From Blepharisma stoltei (lineage: Eukaryota; Ciliophora; Heterotrichea; Heterotrichida; Blepharismidae): DNA of 64,000 nucleotides. Numbering within the stretch: the first letter of the stretch is position 1; the number at the start of each line of letters is the position of its first letter. The stretch covers positions 620,001-684,000 of the forward strand of contig CAJZBQ010000053.1 in assembly GCA_914767885.1 (NCBI GenBank), written 5' to 3'. Made by a program: the position numbers and the translations under genes. The notes under the pieces are model-generated. The model searched no databases. It saw only the letters and a program-made list of their open reading frames with translations, and was not told where the DNA came from. This document shows positions 1 to 9,560 of the stretch, in pieces.

Positions 1-110
1 TGAATATGGCAAGCCGACTGCTGAGCAAATGAAGAAGTCAACCGATTCTTTTAACATTTTCTTGGTGCTTCAAGCGAGTGTTTTTACTCTCCTACTAATT
101 TTAATATAAG
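1..110 (+). pseudogene. 3' end of an upstream tandem gene copy (frameshifted relic)
   Basis: The stretch 9-145 is a diverged copy of 1932-2068. Both carry the same C-terminal coding stretch (KPT.EQMK..TDSF) followed by the same short leader and an ATGGCATTT start. In the second copy the frame continues as a polar tail rich in Ser and Pro. Here two single-base differences (extra T and G around 59-67) shift the frame and it runs to TAA at about 108. It is either a decayed 3' end or a copy with small sequence errors. It shows that the membrane-protein genes at 129 and 2050 belong to a tandem array that starts before the window. Confidence 0.45.
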
Positions 111-128
111 GAAGCCGATAATTATAAA

Positions 129-2037
129 ATGGCATTTCTAAAGTAGACTAGTAATTCTAATTATAAAGCTTGATATGGACATTTTTAAATATTTTTCAAG
201 CTTTTGAGCTTATTGAACATTATATGCAATTCTTTTAATTCTTAAATATCAGCTTAATTTTTTTTAAACTTCAAACTAAATACTAATATTTCTTTTGCAA
301 AAATGTATAATTGCAATGATATAAGACAAGAAGCTTGCGGAATGACCATTGCTATCTGTTAGAGGGAATGAGCTAAAAAACAAAATGGTGAGAGCTTGGA
401 TTAAGTATCATCAAATTGCAACATCAATGTCATTTAGTTTTTATTTCTTCATGCTTAACTCCATCTACCGCGATTATGCACAAAATTTTGCTTTATCAAG
501 AGGGTTAAATTGTTTTTAAAACTTTTATATAGTAATTTTTTTTCTTCAAAATAGTATATAGTCAACTAGGTTGACTATATTAAAACAATCATTTAGTTCC
601 TTATTAAAGATGGAGTCTATAAGGGTTGTTTTGAAAGTAAGATCGGTGGTTTATATAAAATTGTAGCTGTCAACAGGATTGAAAAGCCAACTCACGACTC
701 AAATAATACTTGCATCTTGTCAGACCTTTGCAGCAGGTACCCAATTTTGGAAAATATATCCCTTGGTAAATTTTAAACTCCAAATTTGTTTTCAACTTTT
801 ATAAAATAACCAATAACATTTAATAGTCTACCAATCAATATGAGCGCTAAGGATAATTATATAACTTAATGAATTCAGAGAATAAGTTTATCAAATTTTT
901 CTCCAAAGATGGTTGAATAATTAAAAAAATGTTGAGGCCTTATTTTATTTACCATTTGATATATTATCTCAATATGACATTACTGTCTTTCTTTTTATCC
1001 TCAACAGACCGTTACCAAAAAGTCGATGCTTATTTTCTATTCATGCTTCCTGTTGTGGATCAATTCTTCCTTTGGATCATATAAATCCTAAAGAAAAGAA
1101 AAGGAGCCCAAAAAGCAGCGGAAATGGAAGATTCCAATTTATTCATCTGTGCTTATTGAATGATATTCTTTGTTTTGGGTATGAGCTATATAAACTATCA
1201 ATAACTCATAGCTATTATTATAGCTGAAGGGCATGTTAGTGCGATCAGATTTTAATTTCTCATGAATTCTTCCATAAGTCTGGTGTGCTAGGCAAATTAG
1301 TGGGAACTTTAGACATGCTTAAAAGCCTGCATATGCATTTTACTCAGAGTATCTATATGTGTATCATAAAAATGGCGACTCGGGTAATCTTGTAACTTTA
1401 AAACTCACAAAACCTTTATGAGTCCATTTCTGCAGTAATTAAAAAAAATTTTTTTACTGCTGGAAAAGGAAATCGAAAGCTTTAATAAAGCAAGGCAAAT
1501 CCCTTTGGGTATAAAAATAAGCTGATTATTGATTAATTTATTTATTTTTATGCTTTATTTTCGCATGATTTAGCTTTAAATCGTTTATGGTATTTTTAAG
1601 TCAAACTTTGCTTTCTGTATTTATATTGAAATTATCAATTATGCTCATCATTATGGATTAAAAAGAAAAGAAATAAAACTTGGAGTATGCAAGCTTGCAA
1701 CTATCAAGCACTCGTGGAATGCCCATACTTTTTGCAAAGCATATTTCTACTAAAACCTCATAGACATTAAGACCATTATGTAATAGTATTTAAACCATAT
1801 CAAATTTAAGCAGTTCTGAGAGTCAAAATCTTCATTGTCGCTATATCCAAGCTGCACTCCTACTGCTCTAATGCCTTCTGTATGGTTTTTCGATTACAAA
1901 TCCTATTTCTGAAGGCACGAAAGAGTAGGATAAGCCGACTTCTGAACAAATGAAGAATCCAACTGATTCTTTTAGCATTTCTTGTGCTTCAAGCGAGTAT
2001 TTTTACCCTCCTCCTAATTTTAATATAAGTACAAGCC
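129..2037 (+). pseudogene. Putative membrane protein gene, tandem unit 1, interrupted and possibly decayed
   Basis: Coding-like blocks in one direction: ATG at 129 (MAFLK), then after a proposed 162-bp IES (144-305, TA/TA) the frame continues through codons rich in Cys and Ile. Further open blocks lie at about 365-510 (containing KYHQIATSMSFSFYFF), about 610-775 (an extracellular-like Cys-containing stretch) and about 930-1190 (two or three hydrophobic segments separated by a charged loop). The unit ends near 1932-2037 with the tail also seen at 1-110. Frames between blocks do not all join cleanly with a TA pair or a 15-16 nt intron (for example around 360 and 1080), so more IESs, sequence errors or true decay remain possible. 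No family is recognised. The gene precedes the intact membrane protein at 2050 on the same strand. Confidence 0.4.
144..305. other. Candidate IES (162 bp, TA-bounded)
   Basis: TA at 144-145 and TA at 306-307. Removing one TA plus the interior joins AAG to TAT AAT TGC in frame. AT-rich, no clear terminal repeat. Confidence 0.4.
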
Positions 2038-2049
2038 GATAATTATAAA

Positions 2050-3007
2050 ATGGCATTTCCAGCCTGTGAAGTTGGAGCGGAATGGTGCGTTGTAGCTGAC
2101 TCACTGGCTGGGGTTTCTTTTATAGAGTTCTGCTTGACAGTATTTTATAATCAGACATACCAAGTGTTTCAAAATTATAAGTTCATAAAGAATTATCGAG
2201 ATAAAACACTTATCATTCTTTACATCCAAGTCCTTCAGACGCTATGCATGTGCGTTCACTATTTAGTTATAATCAGCACCCTAAACGTGTTGTACATGAT
2301 CATGATTTATTTTCAATTCATTGAAGATACTTTGGTGTTTTATTACTTCTCCTGGGAAGCTGCAAAAGTAGAAAATAGAGGGATTTTATATAAAAGAGCC
2401 GGAGTTATACTGCTGGCCGTGAATTTATTATATTTAACAGGATTTGTTATATTTTTTGGTGTGGATAGTATGCGAAATGATGATGTTTTTTTATGTACAG
2501 ACAACGTTTGAATTTATTTGAGACTTAGTGGCCTTTTATTGACAACTATGTTTTTAATTTTAGGAATTAAGATGACACAGAAGCTGAAAATGCTAAAAAA
2601 CAGTGATAACCTGTTTTTCGACACTGGGAGAGAAAAAGAACTATGGTAATATTCTCATCAGGGGTTTGATTTTAATCATGCTTGTGGCAAATACTGCGGC
2701 TATGTTCCAAAATCTTATGCAAAGATTTTATACTCAAGACAACTGCAACAATTTATTTGAAGGGAACCAAGGTGCTAATATCTTTTTATTTATCCTACTC
2801 AGGTTTTTGTCTCAAGATATGTTTATGATTACTTGCCTTTACGTGTTTTGGGCTTCAAGGAGGTTTGGAAGCAATGAAGTGTCTATTGTGATTAATATTT
2901 AGGTATCGTTTCCTATGAGCCATCAAGCCTTAACTCCAAAATCCGATGAACCTCAGGTAATGAGCCCTCTGGAATGGGGAATTGATTCCATTTTATCTGC
3001 AAGCTAA
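2050..3007 (+). CDS. Multi-pass (about seven-helix) membrane protein
   Basis: The start ATG lies just after a leader shared with the upstream unit. Two introns fix the frame: 2646-2661 (16 nt, GTAATA..CAG) and 2888-2902 (15 nt, GTGATT..TAG). TGA at 2509-2511 is read as Trp inside a continuing hydrophobic domain. Spliced, the protein is about 308 residues with hydrophobic segments at roughly 20-45, 55-80, 85-110, 120-140, 155-175, 205-225 and 245-270. It ends in a short polar tail rich in Ser and Pro. The layout is that of a serpentine receptor of the Dictyostelium cAMP-receptor kind common in ciliates, but no diagnostic motif is visible, so function is open. TAA stop at 3005. Confidence 0.75.
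2646..2661 (+). other. 16-nt spliceosomal intron
   Basis: Starts GTAATA, ends TCAG. Removing it joins TG|G to give Trp-Gly-Leu-Ile and restores the membrane-protein frame. Confidence 0.85.
2888..2902 (+). other. 15-nt spliceosomal intron
   Basis: Starts GTGATT, ends TTTAG and contains the apparent stop. Its removal extends the protein to a TAA at 3005. Confidence 0.85.
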
Positions 3008-3283
3008 TTTTTGGAGGTTATAATTAAATTATGAAGGCAATAAGCCTTTTAAATTCCTCAGATATAATTTAAATAATGAAATTTATTTAATTCACAATAT
3101 TGATCTTTGGTTTTTGCATTTCAGAGTTCAGTATTTAAACTCTTTTAGCCTGTAGAAGATATATACTTTAAAGCTGCTTGCATGCTATTCATCCATTTAT
3201 GCAAACCTTTTCTGGCAATTTATATTAATTTTTTCAAAGCAATCCTGGCTGGCCTATTTCAAATCTTACATTAATAATGCTAA

Positions 3284-3619
3284 CTCCCCCTGTGAGCGAA
3301 TAAAAAAAATTTTGTTTGATCACGAGGGGATTAATTTTTTTTGCCGAAAATTTATATATAAATTTTATAGAAAAAATTTTGGTCAAAAAATCTCAATTCT
3401 CAAAAATTTGAAAGCAATATTAATTTGATTTGAAAAATTTATGTTTTTAAAATGCAATTTATTTAAAATTAAACAGAATTAGCTAGAGGTTTCATTATAC
3501 TAATTATTATTTATATATCGATTTGTTTTTTTTCATAAAAGATGTTTCAAATAAAGAGTGGGCTTTTGGGCAACAAATATGAATTTTTCCAATGGTTTTG
3601 ATCGCTCACGGAGGGGTAG
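3284..3619 (+). mobile_element. Family A MITE / IES, diverged, intergenic
   Basis: Flanked by TAA at 3281-3283 and 3620-3622. The left end has CTCCCCCTGTGAGCGAA and a partial inverted arm (hairpin end first, called + orientation here); the right end has CGCTCACGGAGGGG. The interior contains the family words TTTATATATAAATTTTATA and AATTAAACAGAATTAGCT. About 336 bp, with many substitutions, so an old copy. It lies between the membrane protein and the aquaporin. Confidence 0.85.
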
Positions 3620-3765
3620 TAAGTAGTATTTTGACTCTAATTATTAACGAAATTTCATATGAAAGATAAGTCTTACAGTAAAGTTTTTGATTAACTTTCT
3701 AATATATATTTAAAATTAATTTAAATCACTAATTTTCTTATATATTTTACCAGTCAATAATAGAA

Positions 3766-4774
3766 ATGCTATTTCGAATGCTTTTAGCTGAAGCAATTGG
3801 AACATTCGTCCTAACCTTCACAGTAGGGGTCTCTACAAGTGAGCCTTTTACTGTTGGAGGTGCTCTCTGGGCAGCAATGGTTGCAACTGCATTTGTATCA
3901 GGAGCTCACTTCAACCCTGCAATTACTCTTTCAATAATAACACGCAAGTATATCAACAATACTCTTTCCCAGCCAGAGCTCGTGAAATTTCTCTTATACA
4001 TGGTTGTGCAGTTTTTCTCAGCTTTTATTGCATCATTATGTGCCTGGGGTATAATCCGATATCCAGTTTATTTTGATATTTCTTCAGATTATAGCGGCTC
4101 TCAAGGATTCTTTGCAGAATTAATTTACACAACAATTCTCTGTGCGAATGTTTTGATGATTGGGACTGTGAATGATGCGATCGTGGTTTCTGGAGGCATT
4201 ATTGCGCTGACATTGACAACGGGAAACTGGGCAATTGGGAGAATCACTGGAGGCTGTTTTAATCCTGCAGTTGGGCTGGGGATTAATTTGGCTTATCTAT
4301 TACATAAAGATGACCATTTCGGAATTACTTGGCTTTATATTATTGCACCTTACTTACTCCTCCCAACAAGCCTAGTCATCGCTCAATCAAAATAAATTAG
4401 ATATTAACATGAAAATTTTTTCCATATAAAATTTTATGTATTAGCCACAAAAGATAGAGTATGAAATATTTTAACAAATATATTAGAAATTATAATCGCT
4501 TTAAATCAATATTCATTATATCCCTCTGATTCATTTCTATCAAAGATAGGTAATTAGATTTAAAATCGGATAGGGGTGCCAATTTAATGCTTGACTATGA
4601 CAATATAGGAATTGTTCGGTAAGGATAGGAATTAATTTTTCCATTTTTATTGGCGTTGCTCAGTCAAGAATGTGAGAGTTAGGAGGAATTGTAGGTGGTG
4701 TGTTTGCATCAATCTTTTTGAATGAAGTTACAGTCCAAAAGAAGAGTGTGATTGAAAAAAGTCAAGCAGAATAA
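3766..4774 (+). CDS. Aquaporin / MIP-family channel
   Basis: MIP channels pass water or glycerol across membranes through two half-helices carrying NPA motifs. Both are present: FNPAIT near residue 50 and CFNPAVG near residue 168. The first exon (3766-4356, 197 codons) ends its open frame early, before the last helix. The missing end, with a Gly-rich helix (GGIVGGVFASIF) and a Lys/Glu-rich tail, lies at 4628-4771. Removing 4357-4627 between TA pairs joins the parts in frame and gives 245 residues, a normal MIP length. Ciliate contractile-vacuole aquaporins belong to this family; a role in osmoregulation is inference. Confidence 0.9.
4357..4627. mobile_element. IES (271 bp) in the aquaporin, probably a worn family A copy
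   Basis: TA at 4355-4356 and 4626-4627; removal joins Leu (TTA) to GGA ATT in frame. The ends read TACTCCTCCCAACAA and, reversed, TATCCTTACCGAACAA, which resemble family A termini. The interior has little left of the family. Confidence 0.7.
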
Positions 4775-5160
4775 TCTTAATAATCACTAGAGATAGATAG
4801 TGATATAGGTTTATTAGAATAGCAACTAAATAGATGAAGTTATTAGATTTATATATAATATAGCTATATAGATATGTAAAATTTCAATCTTAAAAACTAT
4901 TTGAAGTTTAAAGAAAAACCAAAAAACTCTGTTTTCAATAATTGTCTTGTTTTTCTATAATAATGTGCGGCTTTATCTGTAAGACGAGGACTTAATTCGC
5001 GTCACTTATCGAAGCCATATAATTTCTGACTGCTAAACCGAGAGAGGCTAACTTGCAGTTCTCTTCCTTGGCCCAGTCATTTTTATTTATTATCAAACTA
5101 CTTATTTATATTTTAAACACATAAAATATTTTTTAAAAAGAATGCTTAAGATTATAAACC
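4775..5160. other. Intergenic, convergent genes
   Basis: AT-rich spacer between the aquaporin and the minus-strand protease. A GC-richer patch at about 4965-5090 resembles in composition the GC-rich inserts found elsewhere, but no direct repeats were seen. No gene is supported. Confidence 0.4.
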
Positions 5161-6904
5161 TTAATTCACTGCAACAGGTGGTAAAAAAGGATAAAATACC
5201 GTTTGAGGGTTCTTATCAGGCATATTTATCACCACGATTGGTCTCACTTCTCTATGAGCTCCATCAGCATTTTCAATTAATATAGGCTCTTCTGGCATTC
5301 TTTCAGTATTTGAATCAGGTGCTACGTAAACTATTAAGTTTTGTTTATTTTCTTGGTTTTTTGCAGCCTTTTTAGCTTTTCTTCTTTTACTAACACATAA
5401 ACAGCATACAACTCCTACAGCTCCTAAAGCTATAACTCCTCCAATTGGAAGTCCAATTTTAAGTCCAAGTAGATCGTCAGTGGAATCTCCTTTATTTCCA
5501 CTATGATGATTTACTGTCGGCACACCTAGCCCAATAGAGGCACTAATACCATTTGCAGGTAGACTAAAAGCGCTATAAAATTGTCTTAAGAAAGAAGTTC
5601 CGATGACCCAATTACCAGTCTGAGATTCTTCAAATAAAAGCACACACTCACCAATTGAGGAATTGTATTGCAAATATCCTTCAGGAGGTAGCATGATAAG
5701 CTGACCTCCCATAAAAAACGTTATATTTGGATATTCGCTCATATAATCGCAGTAGCAATTGATTTGAGGGCCATCTTGGCAATCGTATTTTCTTTTAAAA
5801 AAATCGTAAATGCGATATAAATCATTATGAGGGACAAAAATAAAAGGAGTGCTTAAATCAAATACTGCTTGGCTATAAGTGTTAATAGTTTCACCCATTA
5901 AATCTACTTCTTCAAGATTAACTGCCCAATTGTTTTGTCCTTCTACAAGAGATAAGAACTTCATCTCATCCTCTTCTATATAATCTTTATCAATTCCCCC
6001 CAAAATTAACTTATTTCCCTTCTGTAAGCAAACAAAACCATTGGAAAATCTTTGCCCAAAAAATTTTTTTATATAAAAAATATTTTGATAATTATTATAT
6101 GGAAACCTCTAAACTTTGCTTAATTTAAATAGCTTAAATTTTAAAGCATAATTTTACAGATTAAATAAATATTTGTTTTCTATTTTGCAAATTGGTTTTT
6201 TTAAATCTCTAAAAAGCATTTACTATAAAATTTATTAAAAAATCAAGAATTAACCTCGAGTAAACAAAACTTTTTGTTTTCTCACAGAAGGGAAGTTAGA
6301 ATTTGTATCTGCATCCTTACTAAAATACAGAGAAAACATAGGAGCTTCAATTTGGCTTTGATTATACAATGTCTGAATTAAGTTATCGTAGCTATTGTTA
6401 AAGCCAAGCCCAAGAACCCCATCCCAGCCTTTTCCTTCATATGTTAAATCTTCTACCACAAGTGCAAAAGTTTGACTATTTGCAGCGAGGTCTGAAATCT
6501 CAACAGCATCTGTGCTTAAAAGGGCTTTTGCACCGCTGTATTGTGGCTATATGAAAATTACATCGAGATGGACAAATTCTATTTTAGGAGCAAATGTAGA
6601 GGATTCAGTAGGGACAAATACGTCTAAGGGTTTGACGCAAGATTTGCAAATTTCATCAACTATTCAGAGATTCTGAGTTACTATTACTGAAGTTGTTATA
6701 TCAAGAAGAAGACAAAAAATTTGGCCTGGGGTACCGACTGAGACTTGAACTGTGTAAGCAATCTGACATAAAAGTTACGTTGCTATAGTTAGAAATGACG
6801 GCAGATGAGATGTCCTTTCCTGAGCGCAAATGCTTTTCTTCGGTTTGGATAGGGAGATAAAGCTTTGAAAGGACAGAAACGAATAGAAGGGAAATGAGCT
6901 TCAT
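5161..6904 (-). CDS. Pepsin-family (A1) aspartic-protease-like type I membrane protein 1
   Basis: Read from ATG at 6904: signal peptide (MKLISLLFVSVLSKLYLPI), 16-nt intron 6763-6778, the N-lobe motif region VSVGTPGQ followed by LLLDITTS where active enzymes have DTGS/T, 15-nt intron 6547-6561, and the flap/lobe signature GVLGLGF. Then an IES (6014-6262), GGID, the second motif FDLSTPFIFVP (normally DSGT), and WVIGTSFLRQFY. The protein ends with a transmembrane helix (about residues 395-420 of about 487) and a Lys-rich cytoplasmic tail. Both Asp residues remain, but the Gly of each DT/SG is lost, so activity is doubtful. The fold assignment is firm; loss of catalysis is inference. It lies next to a paralog at 7432-8999 on the same strand. 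Confidence 0.85.
6014..6262 (-). mobile_element. Family A MITE / IES inside aspartic protease 1
   Basis: TA at 6012-6013 and 6261-6262. The left end reads TTATTTCCCTTCTGTAAGCA followed by the family words CAAAACCATTGGAAAA; the right end reads TTAACCTCGAG. Removal (249 bp) joins Phe-Lys-Leu-Ile-Leu-Gly-Gly in frame. Diverged copy, inverted relative to the copy at 3284. Confidence 0.85.
6547..6561 (-). other. 15-nt intron
   Basis: On the minus strand starts GTAATT and ends ATAG, containing the apparent stop. Its removal continues the protease frame. Confidence 0.85.
6763..6778 (-). other. 16-nt intron
   Basis: On the minus strand starts GTAACT and ends TCAG. Removal joins the signal-peptide exon to the VSVGTPGQ exon. 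Confidence 0.85.
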
Positions 6905-7431
6905 TATTTATTTGATTTAATTCACCAATCATATGATTTATGGAATATCTTAATAAAAAGATAATTGAAAAAGTTAATTATCGGAGGTTGAGAGCTGGGA
7001 TTTTTTCACCAATTAAAATGGATACTCGAGGATTTGAAGAGGAAAAAGAATACAGTTCTTAGATGGTGAAGTTATAGTAATAAGAATTTTTAAACTTTTT
7101 GCCATTGCAATTTGATAGCAGGTTTGATTAGATCTTAAAGTTTAATAGCCTATTCCAAGTCACTAGTAAGCTTCTGCTGATAATGCACTGCGGAGCCCCG
7201 AAGGATGATTGACATAGTCTTGTCAGATGAGCTTTTTAAATGTGCTTCACTAAATGTACTTCTTCATCGAGTTCAGATCTTTGGAAAACTGCCCTTCGGC
7301 TCTTCAAATCAGCAAGAGTCGGGTCCTGCTCAAAAGTTCCAATATCCGCTGATTTGGGTTGATATCATCTTAGAAAGTTTTCATCGAGCTAAAGAATCTT
7401 AGATAAGAAATTGTTTACTAATTATTAGATT
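6905..7431. other. Intergenic region between the two protease genes
   Basis: AT-rich at 6905-7120, then a GC-richer patch (about 7130-7400) with no convincing gene. The open frame at 7205-7402 has no recognisable domain and is treated as chance or as part of a GC-rich repeat. Promoter sequence for the gene starting at 6904 must lie here, but no motif can be named. Confidence 0.4.
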
Positions 7432-8999
7432 TTACTCACTCATTGGCGGTAAAGAAGGATAAGCTTGAATTCGAGGACTCTCTTGTTGATTTTGTCTAAG
7501 AATTGGGACTGGCTCCAAGTCTGGATAAATACCTGATTCGCTATCTATTATATTTGACTGACTTTGAGCTGAAGTATTTTCGATAGCAATTTTAGGTGGT
7601 GGTGGTGGTGGTGGCGGTGTAGGTTGAAGCGTTGGCTTTGACTTCGATTTTCTTGGCTTCGATTCTGGTTTCGGAGGCTCAATTATGTTATAAATTAATC
7701 TTTCATTATTTTCCTGAGTTTTTCTTGCTTATCTTCTTTTTTTCAAACGATACAGAATAATGAGTAAAATTACAACAATTAAACATCCTGCCACTCCTAT
7801 TCCGATATAGAAATACAGACTCCAATCACTCCAAAAATTGCTTGCACTGCTTGATGAGTTTTTCGGCTTAATATCAATGTTTGCCAAGCCAATTGTCGAT
7901 TGAATACCTATCCCCTGAGTAAAAATTGCTATAAATTGCCTTAAAAATGGGCTCCCCAATACCCATTTAGAATTGTTACTAGGTAAAAGTAGAAGAGTTA
8001 TTGTATCTGTTTCTTTATTGTATTTTACATAAGCTGTATTTGGAATTTCAAAATATTGATTATCTAAAATAAATTTAATGCTTGGATAATTTTCAATATT
8101 TTTATCATTGCATTGCCATACATTAGAATTTATACTGCAGTCATTAAAATAAATGAAGTAATCTGATATCATTGAGAAATCAGCTATGGGTATATAAATA
8201 TATGGTGTATTTACATCAAAAGTTGCATATATTGAATACAAATAATAGTTTTGAGTGTTTACGATAACTCAGCTTATGCTGGTAGTCCATCCGATTTCAT
8301 CAGCAAAAATGTCTATGTATTTTACTTGATTTTGCCCAATATATGGCTCTAGATCTGGAGTCCCAAAAATCAACCTTGAATCAGTGTCAATTTCATTACG
8401 CTCGATATCATTAAGATATATTAAAAATGAAGGCGAATCTATAATTCTATCATAATACAATTCCTCAATAAAAGTGGATATCCTAAATTATTAAGTCCTA
8501 AATCGAGTACTCCCTCGATTATTTGTCCAGGGTAATTTAAGTTTTGCGTAAATAACCAAAAATATTGAACAGATTCACTAGAATCTTCAAATTTGAAATT
8601 ATCTGTGCTCAATAAAGTTGTAAAAGTGCTGTAGCCATTCTATATAAGGCTTACATCCAAAGTGCCTAGAATTCCTTGGCTAGTGTATGATGTAGATTTA
8701 TTGATATCATAGGCATTTACAGGCATTCTGCAATTGAAGCAAGTAGAAGATACAATTCAACTCAACTATATTACTCTTACTGAGCTATTACCCGTACTTA
8801 GCAGCAATTCGAAATGCTGTGGTGGAGTTCCAATAGATAAGGCAATTGAATAGGCTTCCTAATTTATGATTACATTGTTAGAATTCTTAAGTGGAATTTC
8901 TAGGATTCTGCTTGATCCGGTTTTTTTTGTATCAGAATGAAGACCCAATTTGATTTTTGATATGACGGGAATGATAAGCAATAATAGATATCTTAGCAT
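7432..8999 (-). CDS. Aspartic-protease-like membrane protein 2 (catalytic Asp lost; lesions)
   Basis: From ATG at 8999: hydrophobic leader, 15-nt introns at 8858-8872, 8766-8780 and 8640-8654, N-lobe ALSIGTPPQ then ELLLSTGNSS, where the first catalytic Asp is replaced by Ser. GVLDLGLNN follows, then FDVNTPYIYIP in place of the second DSGT, then WVLGSPFLRQF and a membrane helix. Two oddities: a one-base frame slip near 8470, between GYP and the block beginning ELYYDRI; and an in-frame TAA at 7729-7731 followed in the same frame by about 98 open codons rich in Pro (eight in a row), Ser and Gln ending at 7432. Paralog of the gene at 5161. It could be a decaying gene, a pseudoenzyme, or a gene with small assembly errors. 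Confidence 0.7.
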
Positions 9000-9560
9000 T
9001 AATTCCCCAATAGAATTTTAATTATTAAGTATTTAAGCGTATGATTATATGAATTAATTTAAAGTGCTAGAAAATATAGGAAATTTGAGTTTATAGAAAA
9101 TTTATGACCATAATGGCTATTATAGCCACTTATTTATTTAGCTTATTTAGTTGAATTAAGTTATATTTAAAATTATTTAAATCAAGGATTAATATTAAAA
9201 AATACGGATTAGAGAAGAAAATTATTTTATTCTAATAGCGTTGGATGCCTTAAAAAATTAAATAAGGTTTTTTATATAATTAATAATTTAAAAATTGAAA
9301 GAAGATCAAATGCATATAATAAAAGATGTAAGCTGCTTCCCATTAATTGTTCCTTAATAATTGGTGAGAAATTTACCATAATTATAATTTTGAAAATCTG
9401 ATTATTTTGTCCCTTAAGTGCCTTTGAAAATAATTGTAAATTTAAACATTATTATTAGAATATTTTACAATTTAAATAATTGATTGCAAAGAATAAGGTA
9501 ATAAAACTCTATTACTATTCAATTCTACACTATGGAGGGAACTTCTATGGTTTGTAAACA
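9000..9560. promoter_or_regulatory. Divergent intergenic region
   Basis: About 560 bp of very AT-rich DNA between the diverging protease 2 and ubiquitin-protease genes. It should hold both promoters, but no element can be named. No gene seen. Confidence 0.35.
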
